Part shown: piece after piece, positions 7,280 through 18,595 of the stretch
Layout of the letters: each line of letters begins with the position of its first letter
How positions within the stretch are numbered: position 1 is the first letter of the stretch
NCBI RefSeq assembly: GCF_001625305.1
Contig: NW_017804465.1
Location: 50,280-114,279 of the forward strand
DNA length: 64,000 nucleotides
Reading direction: 5' to 3'
Origin: Branchiostoma belcheri
Taxonomy: Eukaryota > Chordata > Leptocardii > Amphioxiformes > Branchiostomatidae
Translations under genes and position numbers: made by a program
The notes under the pieces: model-generated
What the model saw: the letters and a program-made list of their open reading frames with translations, nothing else
Databases searched by the model: none
Told to the model about the DNA's origin: nothing

Positions 7280-10109
7280 GTATACAAAAATGTGTAGAAA
7301 TAGTGCTGTTCCTTTATGGCTTGCTTGCCTAACCATTGATTGTGCAATGGATATCAGACTTCCTGTGACAGTATTACACTTGCCAGATTTTAAATGTTGT
7401 TTGTATTGTTATATCTGGCCTCCTAATCTTGTTATATCCGACCTCCTAATCTTAACTACATGACTTTTGTACGAAATATATTTAGTTACAAGATACCTTG
7501 GTTTATGTCATACCTGGGCTGTGATAACCCTGAATACAGGTGTTCTGGCTGTGTGATAACATCCATATCACATGGGGTTCCAAAGAGTAATTCAGATGTG
7601 ATTCTCGTGCGCTAGTTGAGTTGTGCCACAGATGAAAATACAAATACTGGATTCTAGAACCATTTTATGATGGTACCATGTAAGATGAACAGGTGAATGA
7701 CATGTAAACATGATTTATCAATCTGTCAACTATTACTACTACTGTACAGGATTCCGCCACACAGATTGAGAAGCAAGGTGAGGAGGTCATACAGCAGATT
7801 AACGAGACCATCGCTGACCTGAAGACTGTCCTGGAGCAGTGCAAGGAAGAGCTGGTGGAGGAACTGAACGACTGGATGGCCGGGAAGCAGGAGTCTCTCA
7901 ATCAGCTGCAGTCACACATCCAGGACACCGTGGACAAGATCAACCACGGGTGCAAGTTCACGGAGAGTCTTCTCCGTCAGGGCAGCCATGTTGAAATCCT
8001 TTCGCTCCAGGGTCAGGTGGAGAGGCAGCTGCAATCCCTCCTGACCTTTAACCCCCAGCACAAGGCTGAGATACAGTTCGCGGTGAACGCCGATCTTCTG
8101 GAGCTCATCGAAAAGGGATCAGTTGGGTCGTTGAAGAGCGATGAGCTTCAGACAGAGCCGTCGCCGACTAGCGGAGAAGCCAGTCCGAACGACAACGAAA
8201 ACAGCCCCTCCCGTGGGTCGTCGTACTACTCAGAGTCAGGGTTCAGCGACGGTTCAGGGGGCGTAAAGTCGGGGTCAAAGGTTGCAGGAGAGGTCAGCAA
8301 TGCCGGTGGTGCAGAGGCGGCGCCAGAGCTGCCCCCCAAGGGAGCAGGGCGGCTGCCGTTTGAGAAAACCAGAACTTTCTCCATCCACGACACTCCGGAG
8401 GAGATCGTCATCCCGCCTCAGGACGACAGTGACGTTGACGGGGAAGGCGTGGAGAGAAGGACGGGTTCCAAGTCTCGTATCCCGGACGACCGGCGCCAAA
8501 CCTTCATCCTCAAGGACTCGAACCAGGTCGACGACCTCATCCCAGTGGTCGGAGACAACAACGGGAACCGGTACAAGGCAAACTCACCGACTGGGTCCTT
8601 CAGAGGAGGGCGGGGTTCGCCAAACCCAGACCTTCCTCCCCGCCCCCCACCTAGAGCTCCGACGGGGATGCAGCGGAAGCAGCCGTACCAGAATGGCGGG
8701 TACAACAAGGGCCACAACTTCTCGCACAGCATCAGCATGTCTCTGGAGTACCAGCTGGGCGGTTACGGCCAGTCGCCCGGCCTCTTCAACCAGACAGGCG
8801 GCATCGTGGTCAGCATGTACGGGGACATGTACGTCGCCGACCAGGGCAACCACCGGATCCAGGTCTTCGACAGTCGCGGCAACTTCAAGTTCCAGTTTGG
8901 CCGGGAAGGGAAGTTCGATGGCTGTTTGGTCTACCCGAACCACCTCGCGATAACTCCCGACGGCAACATCGCGGTGAATGATCCGGGAAACCGCAGAGTC
9001 CAGATCTTCGCCCCGAACGGAGATTACTTGGGAAAGTTTAGCGTGGCACACATAAAGGGAGTGAAGGACATTGCGGTTAGTCACGAGGGACAGGTGTTGG
9101 TTCTGGACCACAATGCCAAGTGTATTCACGTCTTTAACCAACACGGAAACCTGCTGCAGAAGCTAGACCTGTACAAACAGCTGAGGCTCCCCACCTGTGT
9201 CGCCACTATGTGGACAGGTTTGTTTGTTTGTTTGTTGCCTCAGGGTACTGGGGATTTGTTTTCATTGGGTTTGTCTGTTTGTTCTTGTATGTTCATAATT
9301 ACTTTGAATATAGTAAATACATGTAACAGGAAGTAAGGGGGAAATGGCGTAACCGCAGACTGACAAAATGGAGGTCAAATTGGAGGTAAAAATGGTCTCC
9401 CCTCAGGCTAGGACAAAATGACAGTGGAATAGGCACATAACCAGTGAGAAATTTACAACAATGTTAAAGAGGTTCACAGTTCGATTTCTCGTTTTTCATT
9501 TTAGCCTTTGCTTTACCATGATAGCTGGGTGTTTTCAGGGATGTATGAGAGGAGAATTGTTTGAATGATTTGGTTGATTCAAGTTTCAAAGCAGTGGATT
9601 AGATGTAATGACTTTTTTATGTCATAGCTGAGCCAAGATAAAATTCGATAGGGGTGTTTTTCACAGGTCAGGCTGGAATAATGGGTCAGGCTGGAACATT
9701 GGGTACAGTGTAGTATTCTATACTATATGTATATCCTTCCTCCCTTCCTTTAATAGGTGATGTCATTGTGGCGGACCGCAACCCTCACAGCATCAAGATC
9801 TTTGACCGTCGGGGGAACTTCCTGAAGCAGATTCCAGTGAAGGGTTTCGGGTACTCGCCTGTGCGGCTGTGCGTGGACACAAACGGGAACATCGTGGCCC
9901 TGCACCACAGCTACGGCTACTTCCACATCACCGTGTTCCGCCCAGACGGCTCCACCCTCGTCACCTCTCAGGGAATGAAGAAGATGTTCTACGACTTCGA
10001 CATGACGCCCGACGGGCACCCGGTCGTCACCACCACGGACGAACACACCGTGCTGTACTTCAGCCAGCTTGTCAGGACAGGCGGCAGTAAGGACAAGTTC
10101 CAACTGTAA
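6596..10109 (+). CDS. TRIM-NHL E3 ubiquitin ligase (NHL-1/Mei-P26/TRIM2-3-like), three coding exons
   Basis: The joined exons 6596-7279, 7750-9217 and 9757-10109 total 2505 bases, giving 834 residues plus a TAA stop. Domains in order: a C3HC4 RING (C20, C23, C35, H37, C40, C43, C58, C61, all present); a B-box1-like zinc module (about 97-135); a complete B-box2 (C157, H160, C169, C172, C177, C180, H185, H190); a coiled coil (about 192-340); a Ser/Gly/Pro-rich acidic linker (about 345-560); and six NHL blades (about 565-834). TRIM-NHL proteins are cytoplasmic RING ubiquitin ligases whose NHL propeller binds RNA or protein partners and controls cell fate and neuronal processes. I see no filamin repeat between coiled coil and NHL, unlike vertebrate TRIM2/TRIM3/TRIM71. 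The layout is closer to nematode NHL-1 or fly Mei-P26. Family membership is secure; the exact orthologue is not. Confidence 0.93.
7280..7749 (+). other. Intron 1 of the TRIM-NHL gene
   Basis: This 470-base GT-AG phase-0 intron interrupts the coiled coil. It is AT-rich and holds a short internal duplication near 7405-7450 (a TTATATC(T/C)G(G/A)CCTCCTAATCTT unit, twice). No other feature was seen. Confidence 0.85.
7750..9217 (+). CDS. Coding exon 2 of the TRIM-NHL gene: coiled coil, linker, NHL blades 1-3
   Basis: The acceptor CAG precedes 7750 and the donor GTTTGT follows 9217, leaving one base of a split Gly codon. The exon opens with a heptad-like helical stretch (IEKQGEEVIQQINETIADLK) that continues the coiled coil. 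A low-complexity linker rich in Ser, Gly, Pro and acidic residues follows, with proline-rich runs near 8630-8665. From about 8760 the NHL propeller begins; blades carry the typical YVADQGNHRIQVFD and IAVNDPGNRRVQIF patterns. If intron 2 were retained, the frame would stay open to 9336 and give a three-blade truncated protein. Confidence 0.93.
9218..9756 (+). other. Intron 2 of the TRIM-NHL gene
   Basis: This 539-base GT-AG phase-1 intron splits NHL blade 4 from blade 3. Its 5' part begins with a GTTTGTTTG run. It contains a repeat copy at about 9325-9465 that also occurs upstream of exon 1, at 6376-6500. Confidence 0.85.
9325..9465 (+). repeat. Interspersed repeat P, copy 2, in intron 2
   Basis: It matches the block at 6376-6500 over about 120 bases with small gaps: ACAGGAAGTAAGGG, GCAGACTGACAAAATGGAGG, AAAATGGTCTCCCC, then GAGAAATTTACAACA. 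Confidence 0.7.
9757..10109 (+). CDS. Coding exon 3 of the TRIM-NHL gene: NHL blades 4-6 and stop
   Basis: The acceptor has a strong pyrimidine tract (TCCTTCCTCCCTTCC) and AG at 9755-9756. The first two bases complete the Gly codon begun in exon 2, giving GDVIVADRNPHSIKIFD, a textbook NHL blade that joins exactly in frame. Two further blades follow (NGNIVALHH..., DGHPVVTTTDEHTVLYF) and the protein ends at KDKFQL with TAA at 10107-10109. Closing the propeller right at the C-terminus is usual for TRIM-NHL proteins. Confidence 0.93.
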
Positions 10110-10696
10110 CCCACAAACACAAACTCTTCTCCAAAAACGGGCGAAGAAATGAAGACTTTGCCTTTTATAGATTTTTTGTGGGAAAAATTATAGTTCGGAC
10201 ACCAGAAAGTCCATCCGGAGCTGACATTACAAACAGAACTACTAAAGCCATGTAGATGTGTGGAAAAGTGTTGCAGTAGTAGGTAGGTGGGACAAATATA
10301 TTGGTTCTGTTCAGTTCAGTTCAAGTTTCATGGAATTTGTTGCATACTGTTGCTACTGGTAAGTAGTAGTAGTAGTAATCAATAATTATGGTATTTGAGC
10401 AGTTAAGTTTTTGGTAGGGTTAAACTTTTAAAACTTGGATTTAAGAACGGTGTTTGTTCAGTTCTTTTCAATACAGTTCAAGTTTTTACATTTGTTGCAT
10501 ACTACATGTACATGACTGTACATGAACAGTGTTCATGTGATTAAGTTTTTCTCTGATGATGATGAGTTTTTCTCTGGGCAAAAAAAATTTGCAGTCGTTG
10601 GTGACGAACATAATCGGTTATTTTTATCAACAACATCATCATAGTAATTTATTTAAGGAAGGCAAAAACTTTTGTCATCCTTCATTTCACTTCTGA

Positions 10697-10785
10697 TTTA
10701 ACCTTTAGTGAACCAAAGCAGCCGTTTGGCTATGTATACCATTTCTCAGTTGATTACTGGGCTGGGCAGCAGGGAAAAGGTTAAC
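10697..10785. mobile_element. Short foldback element E, copy 1
   Basis: Ends TTAACCTTTAGTG and GCAGGGAAAAGGTTAA are inverted. Four other copies share the GGTTAGGCAGCAGGGAGAAG-like right half (42420, 48707, 52622, 59811). Confidence 0.55.
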
Positions 10786-10932
10786 CTTTAGCACACTGAT
10801 AATGAAACAGCCATTCGGCTGAAAATTCCCTAGTGATTTTGTAGTTAGCCAGTAGTGAAAAGTTATTCCGTAGTGGCATCCTCAATGCTACATTGTTCAT
10901 TGTTTTTTGCCATATAACTGGTTTCACACAGG

Positions 10933-11065
10933 TATTTTGAATGAGGAAATCTGGTAGAAATCAGGTATTGACATTTTTACTGACATTTCTTTGCACCTTT
11001 TTGTCATCATTTGAAGCATTTGAAATAGCCCAAGAATGTTCTACATGGGGAGTAGATTGGAACAA
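10933..11065 (+). repeat. Repeat family F, copy 1
   Basis: GAATGAGGAAATCTGG ... TTTGTCATCATTTGAAGCAT ... TTTGAAATAGCCCAA matches copies at 51050, 55515 and 61705. Confidence 0.6.
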
Positions 11066-12007
11066 TCTTGATAAAAGGTTTGTTTCTCTGACAGTAAGAA
11101 AGGAAGAACAAGAGGGTGATGTCGCTATCATTATGGAGGCCTGTAAGAATGTATTTACGACAGAAAAATAAACTCATAGCATAGGTATATGTATGACAAG
11201 GGAAGGAAGTCCAGAAAATGACTTTTGGTTGAAAGAAGTTATGAAAGTAGTTATACATTACATTAAGCACTTTTCTTGTTGAAGTGAATGCTTCAAGTAT
11301 AACAAGTATTATCACATAACCTAGACAAATTACACTTTTTAAGAGGAAGAAGAAAGAACTTACAAACATGACTGTTTGTATGATGAAGCCAAAAGGTTCT
11401 GGGTGTGAGCTGGTTTAGAATATTAGGAGTTGAGAATGGGTTGATAAGTCTGTAGCATATATTTGTCATATAAATAAATAAATCTTTTAGCAACTAGATA
11501 AGTTTTGAAGTGTGGAAAGCAAATGTCGCAAAGGAAAGGATTGTGGAACTTTTGGAAAAGGGGTTTGAGGGGAGATGGAAAAAGGAGGGAGCTTTGACTG
11601 GTGTTGGAAAGTTTATTTTTGTGGAAATAAATAGTGTGCAGTGACAATTATGAAAGAAAAGCTTTGAAAAGTGCCTTTAAAAAATCAAGACATGAAGGGA
11701 GTGGAGACAAGTATGATGAAAAAGAGACTGTGTGAAAAAGAAAAACACGGGAATGAAATGGAGTGAAATAGACTAACTAGCTTTAGGGGTGTTGAAAAGA
11801 CTTATATGTAATATATAATCACAATATGGAACTTTGTGTTGATGATACAATGGAGCTAATATATTGGTGGACATCATGTGACTTTTGTGGATAAAGTGAA
11901 CTGTGCACTGCGCAAATCAGAGCCTTGGGGAGGACACAGAAGGACAGTACAAAAAGAAACCAAGAAGCGTATGATTTGTTTCTTCCAAGTTTAGCTCTAT
12001 GCACAGT

Positions 12008-12251
12008 GGCATGTTGGCAGAACGTACTGCACCTGCCCATAATTTATTTCACATATAGCACTTCAGCAGAATGTCTTTTTTTAAGGATGACATCCCGTGC
12101 CATTTATAGTTTTCAAATGTTCAACAGTGTCAAAAAATATTTTGTCTGCAACAGGCAAAATACTGATGCAATGTTGACCAGACATCCAAGGAAAACTGAA
12201 AAATCCGGGTTTAGGGTAGGTGCAGTACATTCTACCAAGTTGAATGTGCTA
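12008..12251 (-). mobile_element. MITE family B, copy 4, reverse
   Basis: CATGTTGGCAGAACGTACTG is at the left. The reverse-complement core TTTCAAATGTT..CAACAGGCAAAATACTGATG lies inside. The right end AGTACATTCTACCAAGTTG is diverged. Confidence 0.7.
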
Positions 12252-12564
12252 TGCACAGTAAAGGTTGAAGAAGTCACATGATGTGTCTTTTAAAAGGAGT
12301 ATTATAAAGGTTGAAAAGCACTGTTGGGTGAACAGTTTTTAATTGAAAAACAAAAAAAAAATGTTTTAAACTGCTGCAATTCGGAAATATTTTGAACCTA
12401 GTGAAATGATGCTAGTTTTGTTTTGTTGTTAATTTTAGTCAATCCAAGAATTTAGCTAAAAAAACGATTTTCTGTATTGCTAGTATTACATAATGTGCAC
12501 ACGATGTACATGTGATGTACTTCTCTTTGTTTTCAGGGTTTATTTTATTGATATAATTATTTAA

Positions 12565-12651
12565 GTGGTAAATCTACCTGAGTAAGACATTGTACAGTTA
12601 CTGTAATATAAATTATAACTGTACAATGTCTTACTCAGGTAGATTTACCAC
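12565..12651. repeat. Perfect 36-bp inverted repeat with 15-bp spacer
   Basis: The arms are 12565-12600 (starting GTGGTAAATCTACC) and 12616-12651 (ending GGTAGATTTACCAC). They are exact reverse complements across all 36 bases; the spacer is 12601-12615. It would form a strong hairpin in DNA or RNA. No clear target duplication was seen. Confidence 0.95.
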
Positions 12652-12861
12652 CTGACCATAACGTATACTTTTCTTAATCTGATTCAGAATATTTATTTTG
12701 TTATTAAGACTAGTTTTCAGTGTAAATCTACACAATCACAAATTAATATTTCCACAGCAATCCAACAGCAAAACAACTATCAGACAATCAGGTCAGACTG
12801 TAGGATTATTTGTGTCCTTTTTAAGCTTGTTGTCCACATTTCTGTCAGGAAACACACGTTA

Positions 12862-12989
12862 GGCCACAGTAATTTATTGCCTTCATCCTCATATATATAC
12901 AGACTTCCCCTCATACTCTATTTAATCATTCGGTTCATTACATTTATTTCTTTTTAACCCCAAAATGGGCAAATTAAACTAGTGTGGCC
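12862..12989. mobile_element. MITE family A, short copy
   Basis: Ends TTAGGCCACA and AGTGTGGCCTAA, 128 bases including a shortened interior. Flanking TTA/TAA is consistent with the family. Confidence 0.65.
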
Positions 12990-15093
12990 TAAGTTGCCTG
13001 TGTATCTGTGTATTGTGTGCACACACTCTGCTAAACCACTTGTTACATGTATCTGCTCATCATGTCACAGAATGTCCTGTCTTCTTCTGTTGTGATTAAG
13101 TTGACCTTGGTTTGCTTTTTATGTCTCTCTCTTCTTTTTTTCACCTTCTACCTGATGATGGGCTGTCTTATCAAGGTCTACATGCAACATCATGTATGGG
13201 TTTCCCCTGTGTTTTTTGTATGTTTGTAATAAAGTGAAAAGATGTGAAAGTAAGTTATGTGAGTTTCTGTTCAGATAATAGTCACAGTATTTCAGATCCT
13301 AGCACTGAAGAGTTAGGTTGTATTTAAACATATACGTAATTATTATGGTTTGCTGGTTTGCAGGGCAAAAGATACACTCTTGGATGTAGAGACTTATAAT
13401 CCAGAACCATGCCAGATCCTAACCCTAAAGCCCCCATCACACATTCACGATTTGGCCTCTCCAACACTAGCCAAACACCCCCCCCCCAGCCATGGTCAGG
13501 AGAAGGTGGTGCAAAGTCAGCTGGTGTTCGATGAATTTGGCTACTACCTGGCTACAACAGCTGCGCCAGTTAAATGTTCCAAAACGTTTAAAACATTTTT
13601 GTGTTGTTCTTACAATTCAAACATGGCTGGCAGTATTTGGCTGTAAGTCATCAGTGTTTGGGGTGTGTTCTGCAGTTAAATTGTACTAAGATTTAACTCA
13701 AATTAATTTTGATTTGTATAGGAAGGTAGACGTGGCCTAAATCTTGTCAGAGTGCTCCCAAACGTCAGCTGAACCTTCGGGAACAAATTCAGAGGAAGGT
13801 CATGAATGTGGAACAGGAGCTTTAAACACTGGTAGAGCCGAAAATGTCTATAAAATGTTAAACGGACAATAGACCCTTTTTGGACATTCTCGAAAATTCT
13901 GGACATTTTTCAAACATTTCTAAGAATGTCTGAACAGGGGCTTTACAGGGTCTTTTTGGGGAGGACTTGCTTGTTGTGTTTTCCATTGTTCATGAGGTGT
14001 CTGTCAGAATGTCTTTAGAAAAAAAGTGTGAAAACTGACATGCATATGAAAAGCACTGCACAAAGCCAAGACAATTTACAGAGCAGGACACAATTAATTA
14101 ACGGACAGATGCTAATATCTTTATAAGTGCGCATTGTGCTAAACAAAGGACTGTCTCCTAGGGGTGTCCCTACCAGACGTTTACTCACTCAGGCATTGTG
14201 TTATAACTACATGTAGATAGGCACGGTCCTGGATATGATAGAAGTGGGTTCTTGTGGTGATTTACAGCTCTGAAGCTTGCCTGTAAGTCTCTGTCTCCAG
14301 CCTGTCTGTACCAAACTGTAAAAGAGACCTGAAAGTCGGAAACCTCATAAATTCTTCCCATCCCAGCACCTCCTAAAGGACCTCCCCCGGAATGGAGACT
14401 AAAGCCGACTCCGGCGGAAAATGTGAAGACTTAACCTGTAAACTTAATGGTGCCATCTTGGGGGTGTTCTTGAATCCTCAAGATCGTCATACCTATATGA
14501 AGAACCACAGCACATACCAGTAGTTCAAGGTCGTCAGCTAGATTGGTATGCATGCTATGAATCTGAGTTTGAAATTCGTCACACTGGTCCATGTTGGTGC
14601 AAGATACTTCATTCCACTTTTATCAAGTCAAATAGATATTAATGGTATAGAACTTAAAAGACAAAATGACACATACTCATCATGAGACCTCTCTTACTAT
14701 TACTATGTGATCAATGTGATCTATTTATTGGTTCACATAAAGTACAAACATTTCCTGAAGCATTTGCACTGTGTGTTTTAAAAGGTTGCTGCTGCAGTGC
14801 AGGATTACATCAGCAGAGGGCATCAGTATACCACTCTGCTCTTCAAAGGGTCTTGAATGTAGCAGAGTGTTGTTCCTTTATTTCTTTCAACAGAGGTGGA
14901 CGAGTTGCAGTCAGTTTTGCGTCAGGGAGTCTCTGTGTTATAGAATTCATCCTAACGTTAGATGTTTTGGAGCTTGATTTTATGCTGATTTGTAGCGTAT
15001 AAGAATTTGTTGCTGTGACAAGGTGCTTTCAGTGTCCCTTGATGAGGTCAATGACCTTAAATGGCAAGTTTCATACTCCTGAGGAAAGAAAAA
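12990..15093. other. Non-coding, largely single-copy
   Basis: Contains a C9 run near 13480 and unique, moderately GC-rich sequence at 14260-14480. Open frames at 13350-13646 and 14682-15002 have no recognisable domain and start or end inside low-complexity sequence; I do not call them genes. Confidence 0.5.
13228..13233 (+). terminator. Candidate polyadenylation signal
   Basis: AATAAA followed within 40 bases by GT-rich sequence (GTGAAAGTAAGTTATGTGAG). It lies 3.1 kb after the TRIM-NHL stop codon, so use by that gene would mean a long 3' UTR containing two MITEs. Confidence 0.25.
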
Positions 15094-15270
15094 AAAAGCC
15101 CCTCAAACTCTGTCTTGCCACTTGCTACATAATGTGTCTTCAGGGTGTCTTCTACATCACCATTAACCATATAATGACAGTCATCTGGTCCAGGTCATTA
15201 ACCTTATTTGCGTGGAGAAAAAGAAGAAATAGAGCAAAAATATACATATTTTCCTTCAGTGAATTCCTAC
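15094..15270 (-). repeat. Repeat family H, partial copy, reverse
   Basis: TGCCACTTGCTACATAATGT and TCATCTGGTCCAGGTCATTA are the shared landmarks. The 3' hairpin end is missing. Confidence 0.6.
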
Positions 15271-17519
15271 CAACTATGAATAATTCACGGAGTTGTGTTT
15301 TCCAATGAAAAGTTGATGTGTTTAACTCAGTAAGTTTTTCTGTCACATTTCCCCATGTCACAGTCCCTGCTGTATTGATCTCGGCAGTGTTAATACCTCG
15401 TCACGCCTCAAACAAAATTACTCCCCAAAGATGCCGGGATGTCAGAAGGTCGGATGACAGAAGTATGGATCGAGAAATGTTCCGTATTGATTATTACATT
15501 TCTAATTACACAGACTTCCTGGTGTTGGGTTCTGCTGAATGCAAACTTTTCCTTGCGTGGTGCATGTTCGAGGTCCAAGGTGGTTCATGAAGCTAGAAAT
15601 ACTGGGTGCATAGTTATGCAGTTATGGTTTAGGTGCATAAACTTTGTCTCGGAAGCGTTCAGGTATAAGCCTATTTTTTGACATGAAGTTTCGACTTTAG
15701 TAAGAAGATTTTGTGCATATTTTATAATAAGTTTAAAATTTCCAGTAAAGCAACATCATCAGCAAAATTGAAGTCTGGAATGTAGTCTGGAGGTCTGTAC
15801 AAATGACCTTGTACAGTACATGTACAAAATGTATGTGATAGAACACACAGAGAAGTGACCATGACAGATCCTGCCAATTTGCTGATGATTACTGCTAATT
15901 TCCAGGCAGGGGGTTGATGAAAACACTGTCAGGGCACACAGGCATAGATCTAACCCTCTGTAACTGAATATAGATATTGATTTTAGTATCGATCTCTCAT
16001 CTTTAATTACACATTCCCAGTGAGTCCTTTTCTGTTCTGTAGTGATTCTTGATGTCCCTCCTGTTGAGCTGTCAGTAGTGTGCTAGCCAGTGTCCGTACT
16101 TCTGTCATTTGATGGGATTTTTCTGCTTATGTCACACAAAAATTTTGCCCAATCCATTGTCTTGTAAAAACATGGAAAGAAATGTCATTAAACTTATAAG
16201 CATGACTGTACAGTCATGTAGTTTACCTACCGGTAAAATTTGTCCCTCAAAATGTAGGAGGGGGGGGGGGACATGCCCCTTGATCTATGATTGTAAGAGT
16301 TACATTATAAAAATTGTCATCTTTGAGATGCATTTTAGTACCTGCAGTCAATCAATCGTACCTTCAGCATAGAAAATTGTGTCCACTAGACTTTTATTTT
16401 GTTCAGGTACTATTAGCATTACCTAGTATTCATTTTAAAGATACATGTATAGGTACAGGTATTAGGCACATGATCCCAGTTGCAGTGCTTTGCAAGGGCA
16501 AAATCTGTTACACCCTTTGTATTCTGTTTGAGGAACACCCCTTGAACATGCCAAAACATGATCAGAGAAAGGTATGCCCCAGTGGGAACAATAACACACA
16601 AAGATTTACACGTTGTAAAGTTATTACAATAGCCCTCCACTGAAGATTAGATCTTCAAATGTGGAGCAATTAAGCTCCGTTTCTTAAGGATCAGTTAAAC
16701 TTGAACTTCTTACCAAGACTTCTGGAGTGATCTTAAGATCAAAGCCACCCAATCCTTAATTGGATCCTTAGAGTTTCAGTCTTCTGCACCAGGCCAGGTC
16801 TGAGCTTCTCATCAAAGTCTTGTAACTGGATCTTTCCCTGGAAGCAATAGGATTGAGGTGATAGGACTATTGTAGAGTGGAACTCGCTGCCACCAAAGGG
16901 GCATCATCACTAAACTGCTTTAGATGTGCAAAGGTTAGGTGTAACAGGTTGTTTGGTGTAATCTAACCAGCTGTGTTAGCTGTGTGTCTGCAAATCTGGA
17001 CTGTGTCATGCGCTGGGGTGGCTATACTGGCTATACAATACAGAATAGAGATAGAATCACATTGCTCATTATCATTAAAGTTGCTTAACTCTGGCTACCT
17101 TGTCAAATACAGTTGCTAGTAATCATGAAATTAAGCCAGGAAGGATTGTAGCTAGTGCAAGTCCTTTCAGGCTAAGACGATTGCTCTCTTCCATTTTATA
17201 ATAGGAACATGGACTCAAAAAAGTTTACCTTAAAAGTTTATGCTTTAAGATCAGGATTCTTGAAACATGAAAGTGGTCTAACAGAACTTTTGAACTGACT
17301 TACCCTTTAGCCCAGTCAGCCTATGGCCATAGCTCATGTCGTTAATAACATTCGTCAAACATTGTGCACAGAGGTTTCTCAAAGGCTCTGAAGTTGCAGC
17401 AGGCACACGTAACTCCGACTCCACTTGACTAATGTGCAATATCCTAAGCCCCTGTGTACCAAACAAACCGTGTCCATCTCACTGTACCTTCATCCCTGCT
17501 GTAAGCAGTCAATTTAGAA
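15271..17519. other. Non-coding, no gene
   Basis: Includes a short family C trace (15583-15680), a G-run at about 16260, and a SINE-body-like stretch at 16885-17000 (GGAACTCGCTGCCACC). A self-complementary-looking AT-rich stretch near 16645-16760 has repeated GATCTTAAGGATC-like words. Confidence 0.5.
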
Positions 17520-17770
17520 AGATTAGCTCAGGCTGAGTGATTTTAGGAAGAAATGATGTATAGAAGGGGCAGTCTTGACTTTGCCTTTAATCCCTATAAG
17601 ATTGCACATATTTCAAAAGTCATTCTGGATGGCTGAGCGAAAAGTTTGTAGAGAGAATGATTTTCTGTTTGTAATCCTCCCCTGGGAGAAATGATGCCCA
17701 AGAGGGGGCGGTCCTGACCTTGGTTTTAATCCTGATGAAATTGCTCTCATTTATGAGACTGTTCTGCTCA
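17520..17770. repeat. Tandem dimer, about 140-bp unit
   Basis: GAAATGATGTATAGAAGGGG..CAGTCTTGACTTTG at about 17549 is repeated as GAAATGATGCCCAAGAGGGG..CGGTCCTGACCTTGG at about 17689. Confidence 0.6.
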
Positions 17771-18299
17771 GGTGATCAGGAGATGTTTAAGTCTGTTTTA
17801 CCAGGTGAACTGAAGCCAGCTAATGCTTACAACATATGGGAAACTTATCCACAAACTTAGAAGTTGTTGCCAAACTTTATACAAAGTTCAAAGAAGAAGA
17901 CAGAGGTCAAAGAAGAAAACTCTCTTGTCCAGAATAGAATGGTTTGGAAGTATCATGTGACTCGAATGCAATCAGAGATGACAGACTTCACCCCATTACC
18001 CATACTGCATTGCAACCCATCCAGTCCCACAGACAAGAAGCAGTACTGATGATATTCGGCAATGCTACATTGTGCATTTTGGGAATCACAGAGTTATAGG
18101 TATGAAAGTAAAAAATGGTACTTTCCTTCCCTTGGGGTGAAGTAAAAAAAGCAAATGCGATCTGAGTTTAACTGACTGACAAGCTACAGTAGCTAATTTT
18201 CACTGGGTTGTGACAGATACTATGTGCAGTTGTTAGAAGTTAATTGTACTGGGAAATTCCCATAGCTCTTTTTGACCAGTAGAGTGAACAGTGTACCAC

Positions 18300-18432
18300 A
18301 ACTTAATTAAAGCCTGTCATCCTTAGGACTGCAACCTTTAGCATAGCGTGCATGTTAGGTGAGCGACACAGACGGGAATCAAACTCCCAACTTTTTAGTC
18401 CAGAGACAGGGTCACTAACCGCTGTATGTCGC
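18300..18432 (-). repeat. Possible tRNA-headed SINE fragment, reverse
   Basis: The reverse strand contains GGTTAGTGACC and GGAGTTTGATTCCCGT, resembling Pol III A- and B-box words. There is no cloverleaf, so it is not a functional tRNA gene. Confidence 0.35.
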
Positions 18433-18595
18433 ATGCTACAAGTAAAGAAGTTGGCAGAACATTTCCACTGATCATGTAAGATAGGACACTTCAGAGTCAG
18501 AAGACAGTAGCTCCACTTTGACCAGCTGCCAGATTACAGAACCAAAAAAGTGCCTTTCATCTTCAACTTGAAAAACTGCCCAAGGAGGAGACCAA

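Larger units (their letters stand above)
10110..12007 (+). other. Probable 3' UTR and downstream flank of the TRIM-NHL gene
   Basis: Non-coding. An internal duplication places AGTTCAAGTTT..TTTGTTGCATACT at about 10309-10355 and again at about 10456-10503. The first AATAAA after the stop is at 11167-11172; others lie near 11473 and 11626, and at 13228-13233, where GT-rich sequence follows. Which of these is used cannot be told from sequence alone. Confidence 0.45.

Noticed and set aside
8226-9144. Several reverse-strand and alternative-frame open frames of up to 223 codons
   Set aside because: They overlap exon 2 in other frames; the GC-rich coding sequence suppresses stops. Compositional shadows, not genes.
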